Below are positions 36,020-46,012 of a DNA stretch of 64,000 nucleotides, piece by piece. This DNA comes from Pseudisothecium myosuroides (taxonomy: Eukaryota; Streptophyta; Bryopsida; Hypnales; Lembophyllaceae), in the NCBI GenBank assembly GCA_951799445.1, contig OX637296.1, positions 9,734,001 to 9,798,000 on the forward strand, in the 5' to 3' direction. Both the position numbers and the translations under genes were made by a program. The notes beneath the pieces are model-generated. The model saw only the letters and a list, made by a program, of their open reading frames with translations, ran no database searches and was not told where the DNA came from. Numbering within the stretch: the first letter of the stretch is position 1; each line of letters starts with the position of its first letter.

Positions 36020-36304
36020 TTAGGGTTTGAACTTTAAACTTAAATGCAGTGCTAGACAAGCCATATTCACTGTTAAAATAGGTCCTGTAGGCTGAAACAT
36101 TCTCAACAAAAAACAGACACCACTTTTGTCAACAATTCTCTCAAAACCAATTCTCAACAAAAAATAGACACCACTTTTGTCAACAATTCTCTCAAAACCA
36201 AGCCTGAGCGGCTTAGCCTGTCGTTTGAAGGGTTGAAGCTGATGAATTAGATCGATCATTCGGTTGACAACGTATACAAGATCATTTGCATCCGTACGAC
36301 TCAA
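36020..36304 (-). other. Possible exon of an unidentified gene
   Basis: An open frame on the minus strand carries a protein-like segment (residues around TDANDLVYVVNRMIDLIHQL followed by a basic QPFKRQAKP). Then comes a 17-residue unit repeated twice through a 51 bp tandem duplication. A possible splice acceptor (gtcatag) precedes the segment near 36313. I do not recognise the family. Base composition is less AT-rich than the flanking DNA, and it lies downstream of eL39 on the same strand. It may be a decayed or non-coding transcript region. Confidence 0.25.
36100..36199. repeat. 51 bp tandem duplication
   Basis: A unit starting ttctcaacaaaaaacagaca at 36100 is repeated at 36151 with a single C/T difference visible over about 50 bases. 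The period of 51 is a multiple of three, so it keeps the overlapping minus-strand frame open as a 17-residue duplication. The near identity shows it is recent. Confidence 0.9.
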
Positions 36305-37279
36305 GAATCCTATGACAGTCGAGGGATGTCAATTGGAAGGACATCTTGAAAAATTTGAGAACTCGTACAATTTTCACGTTTTTAACTTCAAAAACTTCAA
36401 AAATAGTAGCAAAACGACTTAGGTTGAATTTCCCGGAAGTTGCTAATACTCGTCTAAAGAAAGGTTGACCATAGCTGAGCTAAATGAAAATCCCTACCTT
36501 GAAATACTACAATTGATCTAGTCCTTCGACAATTGCAGGGTCAACTGGGTATGAGTATCAACTATTAAGCTCTCAGAAGCAATGCAAATGAAGTAGTCCA
36601 TTTCTAGACAAATCATTCTCTGTCAGGAAATTCTCGAGGTACCAGGCTTTGTGAAACTCCTGTGCAAGGAACTGAAATAAAAAAAAGGTAAACTGAGACA
36701 CCTAAGCATCTCCCAAACTATTGGCGGAGGACCTTCCAACAACATCGTCAACTGATATGATCAGGAATCGTAACACAACAATGATAATGCACTCGCAAGA
36801 AAATTTGGTAGAAACTTCTAAAGTGAGATATCAACCTCATTCAAAGAAACACTAGGGCAGCTCTCAGAACCTCTCCGTGTGATGAATTCCAAGTCACGAA
36901 ACTACGTGATGCCACGCCAATGCTATTAAACTGATGGTTCCCAAGTGACCTCCTAACCTTCGAAGCGGTAGTTATCACCGCAAGAAATTGAAATATACAG
37001 GTTCACATTTACGCGTAACACACACTTCGACGCCTGATAAGAGATAGAAGTACAATTTGACAGCAAGCTACCGAAATAAGTCTTCCATTTCCCGCAAAAA
37101 AATCAACACAGCTTATGGAATATTAAAACATCCTTCCCCACATCCCATTCATTACTTATAAAGGAAGAGCACCACAGCATGCAGTTCCAACATGATAGAA
37201 TTCGCAGCTCAAACACAGAAACTGTGTTGAGCCGCATCCTCGCTCAAGACTACATCCTTAACCCCAGCCCTCATCCAGC
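36305..37279. other. Gene-free stretch, probably including the eL39 3' UTR
   Basis: Composition is intermediate. The part adjoining the eL39 stop codon (about 37050-37279) is likely 3' UTR. No further coding segment is recognised. Confidence 0.35.
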
Positions 37280-37940
37280 CTACAGACCAAGCTTGGTTCT
37301 GCGCCAGTGCCTGCGCTTGGCATTGTACCTACAGCACCCGGAACACACGAGATCAGCATGGGAAGAGGCGAAATAAACAAGCTCGTTCATAACAAACGCA
37401 CCCTCGTACAACCTCTGGAGATCATTGACCTAATTCATTAAAAATGAAAATAGAGTTCATAAGCCCGCAGAAAGAAATTGCTACCTGATAGTGTTATCGG
37501 TACGCATACGGATCCAGTGGGGAATAGGGCGATTCTGCCTTAGCTTCTTCGCCAACTTCTTCTTAATCCTGAACGTCTTCTGGGACGGCTGAGACCACAA
37601 ACCGTAAATTCTGTCAAACCTTCCCAAATCTAGCTACTGCTCCAAAAGCACCGCACTAAAAACCCTAATTATTAAAAGATGATGCTCCTGTACCCAAACC
37701 CTAGGCGGACATGACCAAAGAGACTGACTCAACGTATAGTTCTAAAAAACATACCATACAAACTGCATCTCGACTACAATCGCAAACCCCCAAAATCAAC
37801 GCGGAAAATAACAATACGCCGTGACGCCGCGCTTAACCCTATACTACTGCAGACATATCCTCGAGCTTAAGCGCTTTCACAATACGTCTCCCCACATAAA
37901 AACAAAACAACATCAGAAATAGGAAAGAGAGGCGTACCAT
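37280..37940 (-). CDS. RPL39: 60S ribosomal protein eL39, three exons
   Basis: Exons on the minus strand are 37940-37938 (ATG only), 37588-37485 and 37328-37280 (ending CTG TAG). Joined, they encode 51 residues, exactly the family length. The body contains [20 protein letters not shown] (residues 5-24), [20 protein letters not shown] (25-44) and the C-terminus RTKLGL. eL39 is a small basic protein lining the exit tunnel of the large ribosomal subunit. Borders are canonical: ATG|gtacgc, ctcag|CCG, ATCAG|gtagc, ctgtag|GTAC. A first intron directly after the ATG is a layout seen in several eukaryotic ribosomal protein genes. Upstream there is a telo-box AAACCCTAA at 38067-38075, typical of plant ribosomal protein promoters, and another at 37660-37668 in intron 1. 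The gene is divergent from the CDKD gene about 750 bp away. The exons are too small to appear as long open frames. Confidence 0.96.
37660..37668 (+). promoter_or_regulatory. Telo-box in eL39 intron 1
   Basis: AAACCCTAA, the interstitial telomere motif known from promoters and leaders of plant translation genes. It lies within the first intron of eL39. A related AAACCCTAG is at 37696-37704. Confidence 0.5.
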
Positions 37941-38066
37941 GGTGACAGACGGCGCTGGAGCTCAGCGACAATGAGCGGGCTGGCAAGCGAGCTAGTGCTT
38001 CACCACACAGACGCTGGAAAAGAGGCTCTCCGAAGGTGCGAGACGGAGTGTTGTAAGGGTCTCCGT

Positions 38067-38075
38067 AAACCCTAA
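38067..38075 (+). promoter_or_regulatory. Telo-box upstream of eL39
   Basis: AAACCCTAA about 130 bp upstream of the eL39 start codon on the divergent strand. In plants this motif with associated site II elements coordinates expression of ribosomal protein genes. It could also serve the divergent CDKD gene. Function here is inferred from motif and position only. Confidence 0.55.
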
Positions 38076-38664
38076 GCCTACCTCCACTTATCGCCGTTCG
38101 ATCAGATAGATCTGACGGACCTCTAGGGTCGTTCAGGGCATGAGTTCGACGACTTTCATTCATCCAAATCACAGATTCAATTTTAAACGAATGAATGAAT
38201 TTTTTGCATGTTTCATTCATCTCCATAGATGTCATCGCTTGGGAACGCAGTGTGAACCGGACCCTCCCACAACCCAAATTAGGCGTACTGTCGGAGCCCC
38301 AGTCCAAGAATCTACACCTTCTGTACATTCCATTCCAACAACACAATCAAACTTCATTTGGAGTCGCTGGAGCTCTCTCACGCGCCGAGGAATTCTCCCC
38401 GCGATCTTGCTGCATCCATGTCTTACGCATTTCTAGATCCATTTCGCTCCTGATATGGTGCTGAATCGCGAAATTCAGAGCATTTCTCGCTGAAGAATGC
38501 GCCTTATTTTCGATTTTCAATGAGGTAGGGAATAGGAATGAGTGGTTTGATTTGTAGATAGGATGTGTTCAGCAGCAGTTCGGATTGGCATTCGTTGGTG
38601 ATCCGAAACCAAAATTCGTAGTGAATTGGGAGGCGTGATTTTGGGGTTGTGGTCGATTGCTAGG

Positions 38665-38676
38665 TTTTAGGGTTTT
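38665..38676 (-). promoter_or_regulatory. Telo-box in CDKD leader
   Basis: TTTTAGGGTTTT (reverse complement AAAACCCTAAAA) lies 15 bp before the CDKD start codon, so probably in the 5' UTR. Such sites are frequent in plant cell-cycle and translation genes. Confidence 0.45.
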
Positions 38677-38690
38677 GGATGTAGGTTTTG

Positions 38691-41201
38691 ATGGCGATGG
38701 GGGACGTCATTGGGGTGAACCGATATGAAAAAGGGCCGACCATCGGTTCGGGTACTTTCGGTGTCGTCTTCAAGGCCATCGATAAACTGGTATGTGCGTT
38801 CGTTTCGCTCGGGCATAAGTTTCGGGGCTTGGGGATCGGTTGTGTTATACTGCACTTTGAGATCATTTTTAGTCGTTGCTGAGCTTTGTTTTGGAACCTC
38901 TTCGGTTTTCTTGCCAGCGTTACGTAATTGAGAATTGGAATCTTCTGAAAACCTTGTGGAGGATATTGGTAATCTTTTTGTGTAATTCTATTTTCGTAGC
39001 GCATTTGTGCATTTTGTAATAGTTGAGTATCAGCAATGGAGAAGACGTTCAGAAATTTCTGGTTGTAGGTGTTCTTTATCATGTTTACCTTAATGCCCCG
39101 TCTTAGACACCTTCTCTTTGATGAAGCCGATGCGACCCTTATCCAACTGTTCGTAAGAAAATACTGAATTCTTCTTTCTTGAAAAGTCCGGTTTCTGTGA
39201 GGAGCATAAACCTTTTTAAGAAGTGGAGGAATTTTTTAAAATTGAGTTTTGAATAGCTTTGTGTTTCTTTTTGTAATTCCAGACGAACAAGACAGTAGCT
39301 GTGAAAATGATTAGAACTGGCAAGTACAAGGAAGGAGTCAATGTGACAGCATTGAGGGAAATTAAGCTCTTGAAGGAGCTTCATGATCCAAATGTGATCG
39401 AACTCGTGGATGTGTACCAACATAAGAGAAACTTGTATCTAGTATTTCCGTACATGGAGAGCGATTTGGAAGCAGTCATCTACGATCGGAACACTTTCCT
39501 CTCTCCTGCAGACTACAAGTCTTACATCCAAATGACCCTCAGGGGCCTGGCATTTTGTCACAAGAAATGGATTCTACACAGGTTTGTATACTCAGTGACT
39601 CGTGTATGTTTTCTTGGGTGTTATCGCGTCATGATTTGAATACTAAGTCTTTTCCAAGTTTGGTGCCTGCCTCAATACTAAAGGACCGAAAGTTCCAAAT
39701 TGAACTTCGTGTTTTTTTCCAATTTTGAGTAGGTCGTATGCGGACTTCCTTGTGCCCAATTTTAAATATTGTTTTGACAAATACTTGTAACGTTCTTCAC
39801 TAATTCTGGTGACATAAAATTGATCCCAACTGAATTATGTTTCTCGCAGTATGATCAATCGAAGTGATCAGTTTCAAACCATGAATCTCTGTCCACTTAC
39901 ATGCTTTTGTTCCAATGAGATGGTCCTAGCCTGTTGACAGCGTGTTGCGGCGTGATTCTGGTGATTATGAAACAGGGATATGAAGCCGAATAATTTATTG
40001 CTTGGTTCAGACGGACAATTGAAGATTGCCGATTTCGGTCTGGCTCGGATATTTGGAAGTCCAGATCGAAGATTTACTCATGAGGTACAGACAGCGAGCT
40101 GCCGTTTACACTAAACTTGTTGGACGATAAGTTACTCATTTATGGATGGACCTGCCGTTTTTTGACTGCAACGAATGTTGACGTGTGTGGAGTATGTTGA
40201 CATCAGGTCTTTGCACGGTGGTATCGCGCTCCGGAGCTTCTCTTCGGCTCCAAAATGTATGGACCGGGTGTTGACGTCTGGGCAGCTGCTTGCATATTTG
40301 CAGAGCTCATTCTTCGGCGACCACTTTTCCAGGTATCTCGATGAACAAGAATCACAAAGCCACGGCTTGGGTATCACTGGATACAACATACCTTCGTCAA
40401 TGGACTGAAGTGATGTACCATTCGAGAGCTCTGGTTTGTTGGATTACAGCTGTGCTTACTCGATGGCGAGATTAGTAGGAGCTAGGGCCTAATTTTGGAA
40501 GTCTTGCTTTTTCCAGGGTCAAACTGATATCGATCAACTGGGAAAAATCTTTGCAACCTTTGGAACTCCGCGTGAATCACAATGGCCGGACATGACCTCT
40601 CTCCCTAATTATGTCGAGTACACGTATTCCCCACCCCAGTCCTTTCGCAGCCTTTTTCCCCAGGCCAGTGAAGACTGCATAGATCTTCTGCAACGGATGT
40701 TCACCTACGACCCCAGGCAACGGATCTCCGCGCAGCAAGCTTTAGAGCATAGGTAATTGCTTCTACCGCTGTTTGTCCTTAGCCTTGTAATTGGGCATCG
40801 TGGTTTTTTGAGCAGCTTTGAATAGGTCAGATGGGGGCTTTCTTTTGTCAAATTTATTTCTGGTTTTGACCAGATCCTGCAATGTTCTTCATTGATTCTA
40901 GTGATACAAGATTTGGCTCCATCTAAATTATAAATTCTCATGGTACGGTCGATTGACTGTTTTATTTTAAAATCATGAATCCTTGGTCCTGTACGGGTTG
41001 ATTAGGCTGCAGAACAAAAGGTTTAGGTCCGGAGATACTGATAGACGTTGTGCACTTCAGTTCTCCTAGAAAATGACCTGAATGCATCATTGCAGGTACT
41101 TTAGAACCGAGCCATCAGCGACACTTCCTCATTTGCTTCGTAGGCCAGTTCGCCACGAGGGACATACAAACGCATTGGAGCCTGCTCCCGAGGACATCTA
41201 G
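38691..41201 (+). CDS. CDKD: Cyclin-dependent kinase D (CDK-activating kinase), six exons
   Basis: Exons 38691-38789, 39283-39581, 39976-40084, 40207-40332, 40517-40752 and 41096-41201 join into 975 bases encoding 324 residues with consensus GT-AG borders. Kinase features are P-loop GSGTFGVV (19-26), Lys41 in VAVKMI, the CDKD-type cyclin-binding helix NVTALRE (53-59), HRDMKPNN (132-139), DFGLA (152-156), T-loop [20 protein letters not shown] (160-179) with Ser161 and Thr167 at the two activating positions of plant CDKDs, and [16 protein letters not shown] with cyclin H and MAT1 phosphorylates CDK T-loops and the RNA polymerase II tail as part of TFIIH. The protein stops about 20 residues after the RYFRTEPSA segment and lacks the long, basic C-terminal tail of angiosperm CDKDs (about 390-420 residues). 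Introns 2 and 5 share a related sequence. A polyadenylation-like AATAAA lies at 41296. Confidence 0.95.
39726..39905 (+). repeat. Intronic repeat shared by CDKD introns 2 and 5 (copy in intron 2)
   Basis: Text such as tgttcttcactaattct-type words, gtgacataaaattg, 'ctgaattatg', 'gatcagtttcaaaccatgaa' aligns in the same order with 40817-40998 in intron 5 (tgttcttcattgattcta, gtgatacaagatttg, 'ctaaattataaattctcatgg', 'aaaatcatgaatcc'). It is a diverged duplication or two copies of one dispersed repeat. Confidence 0.65.
40817..40998 (+). repeat. Intronic repeat shared by CDKD introns 2 and 5 (copy in intron 5)
   Basis: Partner of 39726-39905. The two copies are in the same orientation and both sit wholly within introns, ahead of the branch-point region. 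Confidence 0.65.
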
Positions 41202-41783
41202 AGTGTCTTCAGCAATCCATGCAGGATATGGTGTAATCAAGTTGCAAGGGGAGTGATCAACAAGGGTAGAAGGTATTGATAACGCTGCACCGACAAATAA
41301 ACGAGAACTGAATCTGGTTGTATACCACGAAGTCACGAACGGAGCAGTATAATGGTACATTTGTTTGAATAGAGAGGTTGGTTGTAAACACAACCAGGAA
41401 GAGTGCTGTATGTACCATCCTTACCCTCAAGTTTGGATAGGTCTTTTCGAACCATCTGAAAGAGGATGATTTCCACTCTCAACTCAGATGGAATGGTGAT
41501 ATGAGATTATCCTGTGAAGGACACGAAAAACAACACCTTTTGAATATGTCTAAAACTATATTTATACTACTGAAGTGAGGTTGTGCAATTCTATTTGATG
41601 CTAGACCACAGTTTTCTTTTGTGTGTGGTACAGATGAATTGTCTTACTCACCCTACCCTATCTGTAATCGACACACTCTGTATTTGCATATTCTCCAAAA
41701 ATCCTGGGAATCTCTCCTGTTTTGACCCTTTCCCCAAAGCCAATCCATCTAGATTCTTGCCTAAATTGTACACCCTTCTAATA

Positions 41784-42354
41784 CTCCCTTTGTCCCACTA
41801 AAAAACTCCAAAAAGCTTCCCCATGAGGGATTAACTATATTTTTAGTCTTTGTGCTAGTGATATATGCATTCAAAACTAGCAACCCATCCCTTAGATCTA
41901 TGCAAAATGTCCAACTTAGGCTCCATTGTTTAGGCACCCCAAATCCAGGTGGAAAGTATCATATTTGAACTCAGTTTGTGAATGTTGCTAGCTCCATCAT
42001 TCTTGATGATTTAAAGGTTGGTGGCAACAATGGGATTCTAAAAACATCTATCCCAACCTAAATACCCACAAGAAAAAAACCTAACCCACTTCTTGAACAA
42101 ATCTTTATAGCACCAAAGTGATCACTGAATTCATCTTCAATACTATTGTTTGAGGAAGCACAACAAGTACAAGGTGCCTCGTATGGGCAAGGCCAAGCTT
42201 TCTAGGAGAAGAATACTCCTTGATCTCTTGACTTGCCCCCACGAGGTCATTCAACACAGCCAACGCTTATTCAACTGTCAAAATCATAAAACAAAGCTTT
42301 TTAGTGGAATAAGAATTGTGCCTGATTTGGAGGTTTTTAGTAGGATATAGGGAG
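41784..42354. mobile_element. Stowaway/mariner-like MITE (571 bp)
   Basis: The left end is CTCCCTTTGTCCCACTAAAA and the right end in reverse complement is CTCCCTATATCCTACTAAAA. Both are directly flanked by TA. The ends match the plant Stowaway consensus. A short basic open frame inside is not recognisable as a transposase. It lies about 580 bp downstream of the CDKD stop codon. Confidence 0.8.
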
Positions 42355-42413
42355 TATGAGAGCTTATAGTTGATTTAGGTTTACCTCCAATCTACACTTT
42401 GAAATTCCATTGT

Positions 42414-43084
42414 TTAACCCCTAATGGACCAAACAACATTTTTTGACAATACAGTGATTTTGGGTAGCTCACTACAAATGGAATTTTTTTTTCTTTGAAA
42501 TTTTCTCAGAACATGTGGTCGAGGAAGAGCTTTAAGGCGCAACAATTTTCATAACTTTTGACTACATGGTTAGAAAGTTATTGTATAAGCGGTAGTTTCT
42601 TTTGCTAGGTGGGTAAACCAGGTAGCTAAAAAAATCACTTTTTTAAGAAATAAAAATTTGAACTTGGTTTCCTAGATTTATATATTCTTGGAAAGCTCTG
42701 AATCATTCCATTTTGATTAATAAAATGAAAGTTATAAAGAGTTTTAGTTTGTATTTACTCTGTAGTATTTTAAATTATATTCTATTTCTTTCTACTTACT
42801 AGTTTTTTAAGCATGAATATGAAAAAAAAATTGTTAAAATTTTTTATATGTATTTCCAAATTTTTTCTTCAACATATTATAGAGAGTTGTAAGTTGTAGG
42901 AGCTACACATTTTTGTTTAAAAAGTTTAAAAGATGAAACCTAACTATTTGGGAAGAATTGAAAGTACTTCTTTTCAAAATCCAAGGTAAGGTTTCTTATT
43001 TTGAAGAAAATGTTAGCCTTGCTATGGGTTTGAGTACTTTGAAGCAGTTTTGGGCCTAAAAACATCAAATTGCTTTAGAGTTAA
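42414..43084 (+). mobile_element. Degenerate TTAA-family A-like element
   Basis: It starts TTAACCCCTAATGGACC, with the family word agtttt/gggtagctcac and 'catggttagaaagttat' following. The proposed right end (gaagcagttttgggcc... gctttagagttaa) is weak. It begins only 59 bp after the preceding MITE. Confidence 0.5.
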
Positions 43085-43220
43085 TAGTATAGTGTCCAAA
43101 AATTACGAGCATAGAAAAACTATAATCCTCTTTTAATGTACAAATGCTTAGTTGAATGATTGTAGGTGCAATTATATGCAAAAAACCTAGTTGACCTCTT
43201 GACATATCCATGAATAAAAA

Positions 43221-44722
43221 AAGTGGCCACTAGGACTGGAACTAGGCCAGAAGAGCTTAGCTTTTGACTTGGTGGTGGCATACACATCCATAATCAACAT
43301 TGCTCAAAATGTGACACCTACACTTGGTCTGAAAAGTGCCACCTTTTTTAGATATTGATTAAACAAGATATACAAAACCAAAACATGAGAGTCTATGAGA
43401 GCCTAGTGTTGCATTTTGGTACATTTATCTAAAGATGGTAATTTAGAAATTCATAACATATTGATGAGGGTTCTAAATAGTGCATGCTAAAAATGTGTTG
43501 GAATCTTCTTTCAATTATCAATAAGATCCAATAAAACTAAAGTTGAACTTATAAACAACTACAATTGTCATTAATTACAACAAAATGTTATAAACTGCAG
43601 CTTACATTGCACATCACACTAACCTAAAGCAATCTGTTACAAAAATACAAATTTTGAATTGCACATTATTTTTTTTCCAAAAGTGCAGCTCACACATTGC
43701 ACATGATCATAACCTACAACAATGCGTTAGAAGAAATCAATGCAAATTTTAGAATGCAGACCATCCAAATCAAAACTAAAACTAGATTTCTTCAAAAATA
43801 AAACTCTTATTGCACTTCATATTATTCCCAAGCAAACTTTTACAAACGTGCTATTCTAATAGCGCATCATCCTAACCATACACAAATTACAAGAATGCAG
43901 CTCACATTGCACATTGATCACTCTAACCAAAAACAAGCGGCTACAAAATAAAAGATTGTGTCTCTGCAAATATTGTACCCGGTAGTTAGGGTTAGCAAAA
44001 AATAATTCTAAAAATAGATGCTAGAATGTTAAAGATATTATTTTTCAAAAAACTAAAATTATATGGAAAAATACAGAATTTGAAGGAATATTCTTATTTT
44101 AGAATCTATTGAATTGATTTGCCAACTTTAAATAAATATTTGGTATGACATGACAACTTTTGTCAATGCAAAGCCTCTACCCTTGGATCTAGAAGCAATT
44201 CACATTGTGAAACATCTAATCTAAAATAGTTGCAATAAAATTGCAACCTAGATGCCACATCACTTAAACCTACAAGCAAATTATTACAAGAATGTAATTT
44301 ACATTACAAGCCATCCTAACCTAAAACAAATGGTTTCAAACATTTATAGATCTAACATTGTATATCACTTTAACCTAAAACAATTTGCTGCAAGCTATTA
44401 GTTTTATTGGATCTTATTGACAACTGAATGAGGATTCCAACGCTCTTTAGCATGCATTATTTGGAACCCTCATGAATATGTTATGAATTTTCAAAGTACT
44501 ATTACTAGCTAATTGTACTAAAATCCAACACTAGACTCATACAGACTCTAATGTTTTGATTGTATACATTTTTTGTAATTAGTATCTAGAAAAAAGTGAC
44601 ACTTTTTCAATCCAAATGTAGGTGTTCCATTTTGAACAATGTTATTATGAATGTGCATACAACCACCAAGTCAGAAGCTACAGTAAGCTTCTGTGAAGTG
44701 GTTCAATCCCTGGTGGCCACTT
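43221..44722. mobile_element. 1.5 kb foldback element with about 300 bp inverted arms
   Basis: Ends are aagtggccactaggactgga (left) and tcaatccctggtggccactt (right, inverted). Pairing continues inward through agcttttgacttggtggtgg / its complement (43257 and 44670), 'gacacctacacttgg' / 'ccaaatgtaggtgtt' and 'agatccaataaaact' / 'agttttattggatctt' at about 43526 and 44398, so each arm is about 300 bases. The loop of about 830 bases is tandem-repeat DNA. The right end looks superficially like a tRNA T-arm (ggttcaatccc), but no cloverleaf can be drawn. Related single arms are found at 33120-33400 and 56165-56280. Confidence 0.75.
43590..44397. repeat. Degenerate tandem repeat in the foldback loop
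   Basis: Units share the words ctaacctaaaacaa, 'gttacaa(a/g)aat' and 'gcagctcacattgcacat'. They recur near 43600, 43690, 43890, 44230, 44300 and 44370 with variable spacing of roughly 70-100 bases. Non-coding. Confidence 0.6.
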
Positions 44723-45311
44723 ATGGTAGGCTAAGATCTTATTTCCATTGGGGCCTAGAGTGGTCCAGGGCCTAGGCTTCTAGCCTTCAGCAGTCTGCAA
44801 AAGTTGAAAACATTCCTAGACCTTCTAGACTCTAAACTGAAGCTTGCTTTCAAAACTGAAAGTTACATCAAGATTTCAGAGTTTTCTCTCCTCTCTTCTC
44901 ATGGTCAACCTGAATGGGCCTCCAATTCCAGCTACCACTGGAAATGGGCTCGAAAATCACCCACCTCCTCGAATGTACACTACTTGTACATGCTGCTTTT
45001 TTGTAGCCTACAACAATGTACAAACATTGCGCATTTTAAGGGGTGGGCGATTTCAGAACCCTACGCCATTTCAACTTCAAAAATTCATAACGAATTCCAC
45101 AAAGCTCCAAAAAATATGAAACGACTTGGCTTACATGCCAACTCCACTTGTCTTTCAAGGAAAATTTACTGAAAAATATTTCAAGATGTTCCACCTCCCC
45201 AAAATTCAGTTTTAGCTCTTAAATGAGCGATTTATGGACCTTATACTTGGGTTTCTTTGGTGGGCAAGGGTAGTGCAGGCACCCCAAGCGAAAAGAAAGT
45301 AAGTTTTATCT
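44723..45311. other. Gene-free stretch
   Basis: Composition is somewhat less AT-rich, with overlapping open frames of about 90-120 codons (44804-45172), but none has recognisable domains or splice context. It could be a decayed gene fragment. I cannot support a gene. Confidence 0.35.
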
Positions 45312-45677
45312 TTAACCCCTAAGTGCCCAAGGCACCCAAATGTGGTGTTCAAGAAATTTTGAAGTTAAATAAAACCTTACCAAATTGCTATTTTTAATAG
45401 TTTATATTTATGAAAGATTCTTTTCAAAGTCTAGTTTTTACTTCAAAATCCGATTTTCATAGTTTTATCACCCTGATGATCAAACATTATAATCTTTCAA
45501 TCTTTAAATGATATTGTTGTGTTTTCTTTTCCTATGTGATCTCTAACATGTCTAGTTTGAATTTGTACGGTTACAATTCAAAAAAAATTGATTTAACTTA
45601 TGAAAATGTTGGCTTCTTGTTCAATTTAGAGCAAATTCCAAGAGCCTCAAAACAGGCCTTGGGCATTTAGGGGTTAA
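45312..45677 (+). mobile_element. TTAA-family B element (366 bp), intact copy
   Basis: It starts TTAACCCCTAAGTGCCCAAG and ends cttgggcatttaggggttaa: inverted repeats of 22 bases with a single mismatch, including TTAA. The copy at 13044-13973 has the same right end and the same internal words but is interrupted. The element ends 331 bp before the kanadaptin-like start codon, so it may lie in that gene's promoter. Confidence 0.85.
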
Positions 45678-46000
45678 ATAAAAGTATGATGAGATTGGTA
45701 AAAAAAAAGTTTCATAATTTTTCAAGCATTCGTGGTTTTGCAGAGTTGCTGCGGGGAGCGGCTTCGCGCGGTCGGTTCCAAGTTGCCATGTGCGTGGGCC
45801 TAGCTTTAGCTTCGACGTGGAGAGCACTTCCTTTCTGCGCTCACTCATCAATGCGGCTCATGATTTTCTGTCTGGAAATCAAGAGCTTCGGAGTCTTCGG
45901 AGCGTGGTTTGTTGGATATCCGGCTGGAGCGAAGGTTTAGGGTTTGGTGTTCGGAGTGCAGCAAGCTCAAAGAGCTTCTTAGACTTAGGTGGAGAAGGTA

Positions 46001-46012
46001 ATGGTGCGATGA
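46001..46012 (+). promoter_or_regulatory. Three-codon upstream ORF overlapping the main start codon
   Basis: ATG GTG CGA TGA ends on bases shared with the main ATG at 46009-46011 (sequence gATGA). If the transcript includes it, ribosomes would terminate exactly at the main start, a configuration that can support reinitiation or repress translation. Its transcription is inferred, not shown. Confidence 0.45.

Noticed and set aside
37867..38346. 159-codon minus-strand frame
   Set aside because: It overlaps the eL39 promoter, leader and first exon. No domain is recognised and the eL39 gene explains the conserved sequence.
42150..42350. Basic 66-codon frame inside the 571 bp MITE considered as a transposase remnant
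   Set aside because: No DDE/D motif or helix-turn-helix is recognisable, and the element is too short.
44660..44722. tRNA-like end (ggttcaatccc with ccacca/tggtgg pairing)
   Set aside because: The spacing is about 54 bases, with no D-arm or anticodon stem. The sequence is one end of the foldback element.
44804..45172. Overlapping 122- and 91-codon plus-strand frames
   Set aside because: No recognisable domain and no consistent splice context. Possibly decayed sequence, but not supportable as a gene.
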